Counted from the stretch's first letter, positions 16,292 through 27,336 are shown. The stretch is DNA of 60,116 nucleotides from Hydrogenibacillus schlegelii (GCF_001653195.1 NZ_JXBB01000007.1:1-60116), one strand, 5' to 3'. The notes: generated by a model not told the origin, from the sequence alone. Translations and numbers: made by a program.

Positions 16292-17524
16292 ATGCGCCAC
16301 CTGAAAGGCCGCCATCTGTTCACCTCCGAATCGGTCACCGAAGGCCATCCGGACAAGATGTGCGATCAGATCAGCGACGCCATCCTCGACGCCGTCCTCG
16401 CTCAGGACCCGAACGCGCGCGTGGCGATCGAGACGACGGTGACGACGGGGCTCGTCCTCGTCGTCGGCGAGATGACGACGTCCGGCTACGTCGACATTCC
16501 CAAGGTCGTCCGGGATACGGTCCGGGAGATCGGCTACACCCGGGCGAAGTTCGGCTTCGACGCCGACACGTGCGCGGTGCTCACGTCCATCAACGAGCAG
16601 TCCCCCGACATCGCCATGGGCGTCGACCGGGCGCTCGAGGCGCGGGAAGGGCAGATGAGCGAAGACGAGATCGAAGCGATCGGCGCCGGCGACCAGGGGC
16701 TCGTTTTCGGCTTTGCCGTCAATGAGACGCCGGAACTGATGCCCCTTCCGATCGCCCTCGCGCACCGTCTCGCTCGGCGGCTCGCCGAAGTGCGGAAGGA
16801 CAAGACGCTCCCGTACCTCCGGCCGGACGGAAAGACGCAGGTGACGGTCGAGTACGACGGGCCGAAGCCGGTCCGGGTCGATACGATCGTCGTCTCCGCC
16901 CAGCATGACCCCGACGTCGATCAGGCGACGATCCGCCGGGACATCCTCGAGCACGTCATCCGGCCGGTCGTGCCGGCGGCGTATCTCGACGCAGAGACGA
17001 AGTACTTCATCAACCCGACCGGCCGCTTCGTCCTCGGCGGCCCCCAGGCGGACGCGGGGCTGACGGGCCGGAAGATCATCGTCGACACGTACGGCGGCTA
17101 CGCCCGCCACGGCGGCGGCGCCTTTTCCGGCAAAGATCCGACGAAGGTCGACCGCTCGGCCGCCTACGCCGCCCGCCACGTGGCGAAAAACATCGTCGCC
17201 GCCGGCCTTGCCGACATGTGCGAGGTGCAGATCGCCTACGCCATCGGCGTCGCCCGCCCGGTGTCGATCCGCGTCGATACGTTCGGCACGGGGAAGGTGC
17301 CGGAAGGGGTGCTCATCCGCCTCATCGAGCGGCACTTCGACCTCAGGCCGGCCGGCATCATCCGCCGTTTCGACCTCCGGCGACCGATCTACCGCCAGAC
17401 GGCCGCCTACGGTCATTTCGGCCGGACGGACCTCGATCTTCCGTGGGAGCGGACGGACGTCGCCGAGGCGCTCCGGCGGGACGCCGAAGCGTACGTAAGC
17501 GGCGCCCAGGCGGGGAACCTCTGA
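16292..17524 (+). CDS. metK: S-adenosylmethionine synthetase
   Basis: Makes S-adenosylmethionine from methionine and ATP; cytosolic, 410 residues, normal length. ATG 16292 follows AGAAGGGAGG; the frame is open further upstream but lacks family similarity there. Visible family blocks: [20 protein letters not shown] near the N-terminus, GAGDQG in the middle, the phosphate-binding [20 protein letters not shown], and a C-terminal HFGR. A strong promoter and a terminator-bearing leader lie upstream, and a long terminator lies at 17665-17710, so it is probably a single-gene unit. Confidence 0.97.
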   Translation: MRHLKGRHLFTSESVTEGHPDKMCDQISDAILDAVLAQDPNARVAIETTVTTGLVLVVGEMTTSGYVDIPKVVRDTVREIGYTRAKFGFDADTCAVLTSINEQSPDIAMGVDRALEAREGQMSEDEIEAIGAGDQGLVFGFAVNETPELMPLPIALAHRLARRLAEVRKDKTLPYLRPDGKTQVTVEYDGPKPVRVDTIVVSAQHDPDVDQATIRRDILEHVIRPVVPAAYLDAETKYFINPTGRFVLGGPQADAGLTGRKIIVDTYGGYARHGGGAFSGKDPTKVDRSAAYAARHVAKNIVAAGLADMCEVQIAYAIGVARPVSIRVDTFGTGKVPEGVLIRLIERHFDLRPAGIIRRFDLRRPIYRQTAAYGHFGRTDLDLPWERTDVAEALRRDAEAYVSGAQAGNL

Positions 17525-17664
17525 AGGGCCGTCGCCCGGCGGGGGCGATCTCCGTCAAAGGTCGCACTGGCGAAAGGGCGCCCTCCGCCAGGGGGCCGTC
17601 CGTTTGGGCTTGTCGTCTGCCTCGGCCGGGCGTCGCCCGCCGGGCGCCGTTTCCGCCTCAGGAT

Positions 17665-17710
17665 CGCTTCCGGCCGCCGATCGCCCGATCGGCGGCCGGA
17701 AGCGTTTTTT
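17665..17710 (+). terminator. Intrinsic terminator after metK
   Basis: An 18-bp perfect stem (17665-17682 with 17687-17704), a 4-nt loop and six T. It lies about 140 bp past the metK stop. Confidence 0.92.
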
Positions 17711-17821
17711 GCGCGTTTCTTGTCGTCTGCAGGCGAAATTTGGGAAGAGTTGCCTAGGCCATTCGGGGGATGAAAATTTAAAAAATGCGCCACATGGCCG
17801 GCAGACGGCATTCTATCAATG

Positions 17822-17830
17822 TGATACAAT
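17822..17830 (+). promoter_or_regulatory. Extended -10 promoter of degS
   Basis: TGATACAAT (extended -10, TACAAT at 17825-17830), with no convincing -35. The predicted start is near 17837, giving a leader of about 25 nt. Confidence 0.6.
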
Positions 17831-17860
17831 GAAGGCGATGCCGACGAGGTGATCGCCTTC

Positions 17861-19072
17861 ATGGATCGGTGGTCGGAGAACGGAGCGCAGTCCGCCAGCC
17901 GGGCCCTCGACCGGGTGCTCCGGCGGGCGATCGAGACGATGGAGATGAGCCGCGATCAGATCTATGAGATCGCGGAGCACGCCCGGGAAGAATACGAGGC
18001 GCTCAAAAAGGAGCTCGACGCCGTCCGGGAGGACGTCCGGCGGCACATCGCGCAAAACGACGCCCTGGAACGGGAAGTCAAGAAAATGCGCCGCCGCCTG
18101 ATGGAGGTGAGCCGGCACTTTCACCGCTACCGGGAGCCGGACATCCGGGAGGCGTACGAGGCGGCCCACCGGGCGCAGATGGCCCTCACGCTCAACCGAG
18201 AAAAGGAAATTTTTTTGCGCAAACGGCGGGATGAGCTCGAACTTCGCCTGAAAAACCTCGAGCGGACGCTCGAGAAGGCGGACCGGCTGCTCGCCCAGGT
18301 GAGCGTCGTCTTGAGCTACCTGCAGGGGGACATCGCCCGGATGACGGAGGCCCTCGCCTCGGCGGAAAGCGGGCAGCTTTTCGGCCTCAAGATCATCGAA
18401 GCGCAAGAGGAGGAACGCCGCCGGGTCGCCCGGGAGATGCACGACGGGCCGGCCCAGTCGCTCGCCCACGTCATCCTGCGGCTCGAGATCATCGAGCGGA
18501 CGCTCGATGGCGGCGATCTGAACGCCGTCCGGGCGGAGCTTCTGGCGCTTCGGGAAAGCGTGCGGCGGTCGCTGGCCGACGTGCGGCGGATCATCTACGA
18601 CCTTCGGCCGATGGCCCTCGACGACCTCGGCCTCGTGCCGGTGGTCAAGCGCCTCGTTGAAGAGTATAACGAAAAATATCCTTTTTACATCGAATTTCAG
18701 GTGCACGGGCGGGAAGAGCGCCTGAAGCCGATGATCGAGGTGGCCCTGTTTCGCATGATCCAGGAGGCGCTGAACAACGTCGTCAAACATGCCGAGGCGA
18801 CCCTGGTCCAGATCGTGTTGGAATTTTTGCCGCTCAAAGTGCGCCTCCGGATCAAGGACAACGGCAAAGGCTTTGACCTCGAGGCGCTCAAGGATCGGCC
18901 GACGTTCGGCCTCATGGGCATCCGGGAGCGGGTCAAGCTCCTCCGCGGTGAGATCGACATCCAGACTCGCCCCGGCGCCGGGACGGATCTCCGGATCGAG
19001 GTGCCGATCTACGATCAGGGGACCGGAACGGCAAAAGGGCCGGAAGATAAGACAGAGAGGGACGACGGATGA
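17861..19072 (+). CDS. degS: Two-component sensor histidine kinase DegS
   Basis: Cytoplasmic HisKA_3-type kinase that phosphorylates DegU. ATG 17861 is chosen because GAGGTGAT lies 7 bp upstream; GTG 17849 is an alternative. The N-terminal half (about 1-170) is a long charged coiled-coil sensor region with no TM segment, as in B. subtilis DegS. The phospho-acceptor His194 lies in RREMHDGPAQSLAH. The ATPase domain has N-box MIQEALNNVVKHA, G1 DNGKGF and G2 GLMGIRERV. The stop overlaps the degU start by 4 bp (ATGA), so translation is coupled. Confidence 0.95.
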   Translation: MDRWSENGAQSASRALDRVLRRAIETMEMSRDQIYEIAEHAREEYEALKKELDAVREDVRRHIAQNDALEREVKKMRRRLMEVSRHFHRYREPDIREAYEAAHRAQMALTLNREKEIFLRKRRDELELRLKNLERTLEKADRLLAQVSVVLSYLQGDIARMTEALASAESGQLFGLKIIEAQEEERRRVAREMHDGPAQSLAHVILRLEIIERTLDGGDLNAVRAELLALRESVRRSLADVRRIIYDLRPMALDDLGLVPVVKRLVEEYNEKYPFYIEFQVHGREERLKPMIEVALFRMIQEALNNVVKHAEATLVQIVLEFLPLKVRLRIKDNGKGFDLEALKDRPTFGLMGIRERVKLLRGEIDIQTRPGAGTDLRIEVPIYDQGTGTAKGPEDKTERDDG

Positions 19073-19767
19073 GAGAGCGGCTGCCGATCCGCCTCCTGAT
19101 CGCCGACGACCACACGCTGTTTCGGGAGGGGTTAAAGCGCATCCTCGAGATGGAAGAAGACCTGGAGATCGTCGGCGAGGCGGGGGATGGCGAAGAGGCG
19201 CTCCGGCTCGTGGAAGCGATTCGGCCGGACGTGATCCTCATGGACATCAACATGCCGAACCTAAACGGCGTCGAAGCGACGCGGGTGATCCACGAGCGGC
19301 ATCCGGATGCCAAGATCATCGTCCTTTCGATCCATGACGACGCCCAGTACGTCTACCGGGCGCTCCAGCTCGGCGCCACGGGGTATTTGCTCAAAGAAGT
19401 CGACGCCTCGACGCTCGTCGAGGCCGTTCGGCTCGTGGCCCGCGGCGAAGGGTACATACATCCGCGGCTGACGCCGATGGTGATCAACGAAATGCGCCGC
19501 CTTCGTCGGCTGAGCGAAGGGCTCGTCGGCGAAGAGATCGTCGAGGGAGTCAAAAAGGCCGATCCGTGGCACCGCCTCACGGATCGGGAAAAAGAGGTGC
19601 TCCGGCTGATCGTCCGGGGGCTCACCAACCGGGACATCGGCCGGGCGCTCGGCATCAGCGACAAGACGGTGAAAAACCACATTTCGAGCATCCTGTCGAA
19701 GCTCCGCATTCCCGATCGAAAGCAGCTCATCATCCGAGCGCTCGAGGAAGACTGGCTGAAGCGCTGA
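19069..19767 (+). CDS. degU: Response regulator DegU
   Basis: NarL/FixJ-type regulator of 232 residues. Receiver domain: acidic pair Asp13-Asp14 (IADDH), phospho-acceptor Asp59 (VILMDINMPN), switch residues LSIHDD and conserved Lys in YLLKEVDA. The C-terminal LuxR helix-turn-helix reads LTDREKEVLRLIVRGLTNRDIG...KTVKNHISSIL. It is partner of the DegS gene immediately upstream; in Bacillus the pair controls exoenzymes, motility and competence. Here a surface protease and a sigma-D-driven chemoreceptor elsewhere in the window are plausible but unproven targets. Confidence 0.96.
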   Translation: MRERLPIRLLIADDHTLFREGLKRILEMEEDLEIVGEAGDGEEALRLVEAIRPDVILMDINMPNLNGVEATRVIHERHPDAKIIVLSIHDDAQYVYRALQLGATGYLLKEVDASTLVEAVRLVARGEGYIHPRLTPMVINEMRRLRRLSEGLVGEEIVEGVKKADPWHRLTDREKEVLRLIVRGLTNRDIGRALGISDKTVKNHISSILSKLRIPDRKQLIIRALEEDWLKR

Positions 19768-19787
19768 ACTGGTCCCGCTTCATCCCG

Positions 19788-19803
19788 CATAGACATGGGA
19801 TGA
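19788..19803. repeat. Copy A of a shared 16-bp motif
   Basis: CATAGACATGGGATGA occurs here and at 35133-35148, each time preceded by CCGCTT and followed closely by a gene start. In this copy CATCCC at 19781-19786 can pair with GGGATG to form a small hairpin next to the ribosome-binding site of the gene at 19817. Confidence 0.6.
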
Positions 19804-19816
19804 GGAGGGATCGGCG

Positions 19817-20188
19817 ATGACCGAGGCGCTGTGGATCGGCCTTGCGATGGCCGGCTGGCTGGTGCTTCTGGCGCTCATTTTCGGCGGCCTGGCCGTTCGG
19901 GCCGCCGGGCGGGATCGGGCGCTCATCATCCGCCTGGAAGCGAAAGACGCCGCCGGGGAGCTGGAGCATGTCGTCGGCAGCCTCGTCCGCTCCGCCCGGC
20001 GGCGGGGGGTGGCGATCACGCTGCTCGCCCGGGACGGCGGTTCCCGGGATGAGACGCCCCGGATGCTGGAGACGCTCGAGCGCCGCTACGCCGGCGCCGT
20101 CATCCGGGAACGGGCGCCCCGGCGGGAGGACGGCGTTCGGCGGGAGGCGGGGGCCGACCGCCGGGCCGACGCCGAGGGACGGAGGTAA
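19817..20188 (+). CDS. Small membrane protein with a GT2-like DGGSRDETP motif
   Basis: 123 residues. A single TM helix at about 5-27 is followed by LEAKDAAGELEHVVGSLVRSA and then LLARDGGSRDETPRMLETLERRY, which copies the nucleotide-sugar-binding start of GT2 glycosyltransferases (usually VVDDGSTDET). The rest of the GT-A fold is missing and a basic tail follows. GAGGAGGG lies just upstream of ATG 19817. It sits between degU and a DegV-family gene. Similar short GT2-like membrane proteins exist in other Firmicutes without a known role; with so little of the fold it is unlikely to be an enzyme by itself (inference). Confidence 0.65.
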   Translation: MTEALWIGLAMAGWLVLLALIFGGLAVRAAGRDRALIIRLEAKDAAGELEHVVGSLVRSARRRGVAITLLARDGGSRDETPRMLETLERRYAGAVIRERAPRREDGVRREAGADRRADAEGRR

Positions 20189-20229
20189 GCGCCGAGGGGC
20201 GCGCTCCGGTTTTGCGGCGCTTCGAGATT

Positions 20230-20238
20230 TGATACAAT
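20230..20238 (+). promoter_or_regulatory. Extended -10 promoter of the DegV-family gene
   Basis: TGATACAAT (TACAAT 20233-20238), with TTTGCG at 20211-20216 as a possible -35 (16-bp spacer). Confidence 0.55.
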
Positions 20239-20309
20239 CCGGATAAACGAAAGCGCCTTCCGGCGGGCGCCGGCGACGGATTCCGGCGGAAAGCCGCGGC
20301 GGTTCGCCT

Positions 20310-20447
20310 CGGCAAGCGGCCGCGGAGCGTTTCGGCGAGAAGCCGCGGTGCGCCTCGGCAAGCGGCCGCGGCGCGCCTCGGCAAGTGGCTGCGGTGCGTT
20401 TCGGCGAGTAGCCGCGGTGCGCCTCGGCAAGCGGCTGCGGCGCGCTT
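20310..20447. repeat. Six tandem copies of a 23-bp repeat
   Basis: Units start at 20310, 20333, 20356, 20379, 20402 and 20425. The shared pattern is CGGC(A/G)AG..GC.GCGG.GCG..T. A degenerate unit precedes the array (20284-20309) and a broken one follows. The array lies in the 5' leader of the DegV-family gene. Confidence 0.85.
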
Positions 20448-20556
20448 CGGCGAGAAGCCGGCGATGGGCCAGATGGAGCGAAGGCCGGGAAGCGGAGCCG
20501 GAAACGGGGGCCCGGAAACCGAAGCCGGAAGGTGCGGACCGGGGAGGTCGGGCTCG

Positions 20557-22735
<2,179 letters not shown>

Positions 22736-22926
22736 CGGCCGTCCGGAAAAAATGCAAAATGCGGCAGCACCGGTCGCTTCCGTCGGGTGTACACTGAGAT
22801 CGGCCGCCGGCCGCTCGCCGGCCGCCCTTTCCCCGTGCCGGCTCCGATCGGGCCGGCTTCGGCTCGGGACGGGGCCGCGAAGCGGACGGGCCGATGCTGA
22901 AGCTTGGACCCGGAGAGGAAAATGCG

Positions 22927-23655
22927 ATGGAGTGGATCGTCGTCCGGGACTACGACGCGATGTCCGAGGAGGCGGCCCGGCGGATCATCGAACGGATGAA
23001 GGCCCAACCCGATCTCGTGCTGGGACTCGCCACCGGATCGACCCCGGTCGGGACGTACCGGCGCCTCGTCGACGCGTTCCGGCGGGGAGAGATTTCGTTT
23101 GCCCGGGTTCGGACGGTGAACCTCGACGAATACGTCGGCCTCGCGCCGGACCATCCGCAGAGCTACGCCCGCTTTATGCGGGAGCAGCTGTTCGATCATG
23201 TCGATCTGCCGGCGGACGCGTGGGACATCCCCCGGGGGACGGCAGCCGACCTCGAGGCGGAATGCGCCCGGTATGAAGCGCACATCCGGGAACTCGGCGG
23301 CATCGATCTGCAGCTTCTCGGGATCGGCACGAACGGCCACATCGGCTTTAACGAACCGGGGACGCCGTTCGAGGCCCGGACGCATGTCGTGGCGCTCACC
23401 GCCTCGACCCGGGAGGCGAACGCCCGCTTTTTCGAGCGGCCGGAAGACGTGCCGACCCACGCGGTGACGATGGGCCTCGGGACGATCCTCGAGGCGCGGG
23501 AGATCCTCCTGCTCGCGAGCGGGCCGTCGAAACGGGAGGCGATCCGGCGCCTGTATCACGAGGGGCCGTCGCCGGATCTGCCGGCGTCGGCGCTGAAGCA
23601 TCATCCGCGCGTCACCGTCATCGTCGACGAAGCGGCGGCGGCGGACATCCGCTGA
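22927..23655 (+). CDS. nagB: Glucosamine-6-phosphate deaminase
   Basis: Converts glucosamine-6-phosphate to fructose-6-phosphate and ammonia. 242 residues. ATG 22927 follows GGAGAGGAA; ATG 22894 is an in-frame alternative with a poorer site. Family motifs: LGLATGSTPVGTY (phosphate binding), VNLDEYVGL, GIGTNGHIGFNEPG (catalytic Asp/His region) and VTMGLGTIL. A TACACT element near 22790 is a possible -10. No nagA or GlcNAc transporter is adjacent. It may recycle amino sugars released by wall turnover and the nearby carboxypeptidase/deacetylase functions (inference). Confidence 0.96.
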   Translation: MEWIVVRDYDAMSEEAARRIIERMKAQPDLVLGLATGSTPVGTYRRLVDAFRRGEISFARVRTVNLDEYVGLAPDHPQSYARFMREQLFDHVDLPADAWDIPRGTAADLEAECARYEAHIRELGGIDLQLLGIGTNGHIGFNEPGTPFEARTHVVALTASTREANARFFERPEDVPTHAVTMGLGTILEAREILLLASGPSKREAIRRLYHEGPSPDLPASALKHHPRVTVIVDEAAAADIR

Positions 23656-23701
23656 CGGCGGTCCGGCGCCGAAGTCCGGGGAAGGGCGGAGGTGAGGGAA
23701 G

Positions 23702-24937
23702 GTGAAGCGGTTTGCCGGAGCCGTCGCCGTCATCGGCGCGCTGGTTGTTGGGGTCGCCGGAGGAATCGCCGGATGGCGCTTCAGCTTGGCCGACGGGAAC
23801 GACCGGGTCGGCCGACCGGCTTCCCCTGCGGCAAACCTTTCCGGTTTCGGCGAGGACGAAAAGCGAGGGCCGGCCGCCGGCGAGGCTTCCCCGGTCGGGG
23901 GGGAAGGAGGGGCCGGTGGGCCGATCGCTTCGGTTTCCGGCGGCGATCCTTCCGGCGGCGATCATCCGGCCGACGGGGATCGCCTCCCTCCTGCGCCGTC
24001 GCCCGACGCCGGTGGGAGCGCCGGGGCGCCGAAGCCCGGCCGCTCGGACGCCCCGGCGTCCGGCGCTTTGCCCCAAGGCGGGCCTCCCGGACCGGGGACG
24101 CCTGCGCCGGCGGCCGGAGCCGGTGAGGCGACGGCGGATCCGTTTGCGCTTCCGACGGCAGCGAAAGAAGTGCCGGATCCGCTGTCGCTCCTCGTCCTGG
24201 TGAACAAGGCCCACCGGCTGCCGCCGGATTTTCGCCCGCCGGATCTCGTTCCGGTCGCCATCCCCTTCGACAAGCCGGAAGGCGACGAGAGGCGGCTCAT
24301 GCGCCGGGAGGCGGCTCGGGCGATCGAGGCGCTTGTTCGGGCCGCCGAAGCGGACGGGATTCGCCTCATCGGCGTGTCGGCTTTTCGTTCGTATGAGCTG
24401 CAAAAGCAGATTTTCCAAGCCAACGTGCGGCGGAAAGGCGAGGCGGAAGCCTTGAAGGTCAGTGCTCCGCCGGGGATGAGCGAACATCAGACGGGGCTCG
24501 CCATCGACGTCGCCGATCGGAGCGGCCGCTGCCTGCTCGAGCCGTGTTTTGGAGCGTCGGCGGCCGGCCGGTGGCTCCAGGCTCACGCGCCGACGTTCGG
24601 TTTCATCATCCGCTATCCCGAAGGCCAGGAATCGGTCACGGGGTACATGTACGAACCGTGGCATCTGCGCTACGTCGGCGTCGACGCCGCCCGGGCGATC
24701 GCGGAGCGGTACGGGACGCTGGAGGCGTATCTCGCCGCCCGGCCACCGGAGCGGGAGGTTTCGGCGCCGGCGGAGCACCGGGCCGACGGTTCGGCGGAAC
24801 CGCAGGCGGCCGGATCCGCGGTCTTCCAGGGCGCCGGACCGCCGGAGCGCGGCGGGAGCGGTCCGCCGGAGCGGCCGGCGGAAGGGCCGCCCGCGCCGGA
24901 TCCCGCCGCGCCTGCGCCGGATCCCGCCGCGCCGTAG
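23702..24937 (+). CDS. D-alanyl-D-alanine carboxypeptidase, VanY/M15B family, membrane-anchored
   Basis: Zinc peptidase that trims the terminal D-Ala of wall peptides outside the membrane. 411 residues from GTG 23702. A single TM/signal segment lies at about 5-25, then a Gly/Pro/Ala-rich spacer to about residue 155. The catalytic domain follows with zinc ligands His262 and Asp269 (SEHQTGLAIDV) and His321 (EPWHLRYVG), plus FRSYELQ. The C-terminal 70 residues are Pro/Ala-rich and end in two copies of APDPAAP. It starts 46 bp after nagB and may be co-transcribed. A bidirectional terminator follows. Confidence 0.92.
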   Translation: MKRFAGAVAVIGALVVGVAGGIAGWRFSLADGNDRVGRPASPAANLSGFGEDEKRGPAAGEASPVGGEGGAGGPIASVSGGDPSGGDHPADGDRLPPAPSPDAGGSAGAPKPGRSDAPASGALPQGGPPGPGTPAPAAGAGEATADPFALPTAAKEVPDPLSLLVLVNKAHRLPPDFRPPDLVPVAIPFDKPEGDERRLMRREAARAIEALVRAAEADGIRLIGVSAFRSYELQKQIFQANVRRKGEAEALKVSAPPGMSEHQTGLAIDVADRSGRCLLEPCFGASAAGRWLQAHAPTFGFIIRYPEGQESVTGYMYEPWHLRYVGVDAARAIAERYGTLEAYLAARPPEREVSAPAEHRADGSAEPQAAGSAVFQGAGPPERGGSGPPERPAEGPPAPDPAAPAPDPAAP

Positions 24938-24962
24938 CTTTCCTCCGGCCCTCGGTTCAGAA

Positions 24963-24990
24963 GAAAAACCCGCCCCAGGGCGGGCTTTTT
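24963..24990. terminator. Bidirectional terminator between convergent genes
   Basis: CCCGCC (24968-24973) pairs with GGCGGG (24978-24983). TTTTTT follows on the plus strand and AAAAA precedes it at 24963-24967, giving a T-run for the minus strand. It serves the VanY-like gene and the peroxiredoxin gene. Confidence 0.88.
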
Positions 24991-25030
24991 TGCGCCGGAA
25001 AGCTTCCGGCTTGCGGGCGTCCGGTTCCGG

Positions 25031-25738
25031 TCAGCCGTCGCTCCGGCCGGTCGGCGGCCGGTAGCACATCCACCAGTCGTAGCACTGGATCTCGCCTTTT
25101 TTGAGCTGCTCCATCCGTTTCTGGATTTCGGCGACGGAGTCGGCCGGCGGGACGAAGACGTTGGCGCCGATCCACTCGTTGTGGGGCCAGTTGGCCGGCG
25201 TCGAGACGCGCTCTTCTTTGGCCACCCGGAGGGCTCGGAGGGCCCGGACGATTTCGGGGATGTTCCGGCCGACGTTTTCCGGGTAGGAGAGGATGAGGCG
25301 GACGATGCCCTCATCGTCGACGATGAAGACGGTCCGGACCGTGCGGGGGCTCGCCTTCGGCAACATGTTGAGCCGCCGGGCGACGTCGCCGAGGGGATCG
25401 GCGATGATCGGGAAGGTGATCGGGACGCCGAATTTTTGCTGGATCCATTCGACCCACTTCAGGTGGGCGTACACCTGATCGACGGAGAGGCCGATGAGCT
25501 CGGTGTTCATTTTCTGAAATTCCGGCAGGTGGCGCTGGAACGACAGAAATTCGGTCGTGCACACCGGCGTAAAATCCCCCGGGTGGCTGAAGAGGACGAA
25601 CCACCGCCCCCGGTAGTGATCCGGCAGGGTGAGGGTGCCGTGGGTCGTCGCGACCGTCATCGACGGAAACGGATCCCCGATGACGAGCGGGCGGGGGGGT
25701 TCTTCCGAGGCGGCGGTCGGGCGGGCGCTATCGGCCAT
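25031..25738 (-). CDS. Peroxiredoxin, Prx6 subfamily (AhpC/TSA)
   Basis: Thiol peroxidase that reduces H2O2 and organic peroxides in the cytosol. 235 residues. The peroxidatic Cys lies in HPGDFTPVCTTEF (PxxxTxxC); the long C-terminal dimerisation arm with a Cys pair (CYDWWMC) matches the archaeal/thermophile Prx6 group, which resolves with a C-terminal Cys. Minus-strand AAGGAGGG precedes ATG 25738. It stands downstream of murG on the same strand but after 315 bp, so it probably has its own promoter. Confidence 0.95.
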   Translation of the reverse strand: MADSARPTAASEEPPRPLVIGDPFPSMTVATTHGTLTLPDHYRGRWFVLFSHPGDFTPVCTTEFLSFQRHLPEFQKMNTELIGLSVDQVYAHLKWVEWIQQKFGVPITFPIIADPLGDVARRLNMLPKASPRTVRTVFIVDDEGIVRLILSYPENVGRNIPEIVRALRALRVAKEERVSTPANWPHNEWIGANVFVPPADSVAEIQKRMEQLKKGEIQCYDWWMCYRPPTGRSDG

Positions 25739-26053
25739 CCGCGTGTTCCCTCCTTAGACTTTTTCCCGACCCGTCTGTCCCCTCGGGTACGCCCGAAGGC
25801 GGGCGGATCGGGCCATCGTCACGCTTTCAGCCTATGCGAAGCCGCCCGTCAACGTGCCCGATCGTCCTGAGCAGCGGAAGCTTTGCCCGCGAACCGTTGG
25901 GATCTCCGCTTCCGGCGGTGCGGCGGTTCGGACAGGAAGGTTCCCCGGCGGTGGCGGATGCGTCGAAGGATCTACGCCGGCATGGCGCTTCGGACGGAGG
26001 AGGTCCTCCGGCGCGGGCGGATGCAGCGGGCGATCGCCTCCGGCATCGGCGGT
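25739..26053. other. murG-peroxiredoxin spacer
   Basis: 315 bp. A TTGACG occurs on the minus strand near 25850 but no good -10 at the right distance was seen. No gene, terminator or repeat is clear. Confidence 0.4.
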
Positions 26054-27169
26054 TCAGTCGAGGGATGTCCCCCCGGCGTAGGCGGCGATGACGTCGGCCA
26101 CGGCTTCCGGCCGGGCGATGAGCCCGTCCCGCGCCTCGAGCAGGCGGCGGCGGATCGCCTCGGCCTCCGCTTCAAGCGCCGTGACGGCCTGAAGGAGCGC
26201 CTCCGGCGTCACCGCCTCGTCGGGGAGCACGCGGGCGAGCCCCCGCCGCTCGAAAGAGCGGGCGTTTTCGATCTGATCGCCGCGGCTTTGCGCCCGGGAA
26301 AGCGGGACGAGGAGCATCGGGATGCTGAGGGCCGCGAGTTCAAAGATCGTGTTGGCGCCGGCGCGGCTTACGGCGAGGTCGGCGGCGGCAAAGAGGTGGG
26401 GAAGCTCCTCGCGGGCAAAGGCGAACTGGCAGTAGCCCGGCCGCCGCAAGGACGGATCGTACCCTTGCTCGCCGGTCAGGTGGATGATGGCGTAGCGGGC
26501 GAGAAAATCGTCGAGGCGCGCCCGGAGCGCTTCGTTGAGCTTCCGGGCGCCGAGGCTTCCGCCGGTGACGAGGAGGACCGGTTTGGCCCGCCCGGGCCGG
26601 GCCCGGTCCTCGGGCGACGAAAAGCCGCAGAGGCGGCGGCCTTCCTCCCGCCGGCCGTTCAAAAGCGCCTCCCGGACGACGCCGCCGACGAGGCGCACCC
26701 TCGGGTGCCGAAGGCGCGCTTTCGTCTCGGGAAAGGTGACGAGCACTTCCCGGACGAAGGGGAGTGCGATCCGGTTGGCGAGCCCCGGCGTGAGGTCCGA
26801 TTCGTGGGCGACGACCGGAAGGCCCCGAAGACGGGCGGCGAGGACGACCGGAACGGCGACGAAGCCGCCTTTGGAAAAGACGACGTCGGGCCGGAGGCGG
26901 CCGAGCAGCCGGGCGGCTTCGACGACGCCGGCGGCGACGCGGAAGGGGTCTTTGAAGTTTTGCCAGTCGAAATAGCGCCGGAGCTTGCCGGTGGACACGG
27001 CGTAATACGGCACGTCGGCCGCGGCGGCGGCGAGGAGCCGGCGTTCGAGGCCGTCCCGCGAACCGATGTAGGCGACGTCGATCCCCCGCGCCCGGAGGTG
27101 GGGGATGAGGGCGAGGTTCAGCATGACGTGCCCGGCGGTGCCGCCGCCGGTCAGGACCGCTTTCGGCAT
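26054..27169 (-). CDS. murG: UDP-GlcNAc:lipid I N-acetylglucosaminyltransferase MurG
   Basis: Adds GlcNAc to lipid I at the inner membrane face to make lipid II. 371 residues. N-terminal glycine loop LTGGGTAGHVMLNLAL, second G-loop VVFSKGGFVAVPVV, HESD, and C-terminal TGGSLGARKLNEAL with SRAGANTIFELAAL for UDP-GlcNAc binding. It is encoded alone, outside a division/cell-wall cluster, resembling the stand-alone Bacillus type. A TATAAT on the minus strand (27229-27234) is the likely -10; the matching -35 position falls in the neighbouring tnpB element. Confidence 0.94.
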   Translation of the reverse strand: MPKAVLTGGGTAGHVMLNLALIPHLRARGIDVAYIGSRDGLERRLLAAAAADVPYYAVSTGKLRRYFDWQNFKDPFRVAAGVVEAARLLGRLRPDVVFSKGGFVAVPVVLAARLRGLPVVAHESDLTPGLANRIALPFVREVLVTFPETKARLRHPRVRLVGGVVREALLNGRREEGRRLCGFSSPEDRARPGRAKPVLLVTGGSLGARKLNEALRARLDDFLARYAIIHLTGEQGYDPSLRRPGYCQFAFAREELPHLFAAADLAVSRAGANTIFELAALSIPMLLVPLSRAQSRGDQIENARSFERRGLARVLPDEAVTPEALLQAVTALEAEAEAIRRRLLEARDGLIARPEAVADVIAAYAGGTSLD

Positions 27170-27228
27170 GAGGGCCCAAGGCTCCTTTCCGGATATCCGG
27201 ATCGAATTCTGGCTGGATTGCGCCTTTC

Positions 27229-27234
27229 ATTATA
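27229..27234 (-). promoter_or_regulatory. murG: murG -10 element
   Basis: TATAAT on the minus strand, about 60 bp upstream of murG. The -35 position (27252-27257) reads AGGCGG, far from consensus, and lies in the left-end hairpin of the tnpB element. Confidence 0.55.
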
Positions 27235-27285
27235 GTACGCCGCGGGAAGACCCGCCTTCTTCAGAGGGCGGGATGATAGCGGCGA

Positions 27286-27314
27286 TTGAGCACTTGTTCG
27301 AATTTCAGTATCCT
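27286..27314 (+). promoter_or_regulatory. tnpB promoter
   Basis: TTGAGC (27286-27291) and TATCCT (27309-27314) are 17 bp apart, with the predicted start about 15 nt before ATG 27337. Confidence 0.6.
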
Positions 27315-27336
27315 TAAACTTAAGGAGGTGAAAGGC

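Larger units (their letters stand above)
17525..17860. other. metK-degS intergenic region
   Basis: Holds the metK terminator (17665-17710), an AT-rich patch around 17770-17790 and the degS extended -10. No small gene was seen. Confidence 0.6.
20189..20556. other. Leader region with promoter and tandem repeats
   Basis: 368 bp holding the extended -10 at 20230-20238, a 23-bp tandem array (20310-20447) and the ribosome-binding site of the DegV-family gene. Frames across it are open only because of the repeats; 23 is not a multiple of 3, so coding is unlikely. Confidence 0.6.

Noticed and set aside
20310-20447. CRISPR array
   Set aside because: Repeats are directly tandem without spacers and vary between units; no cas genes nearby.
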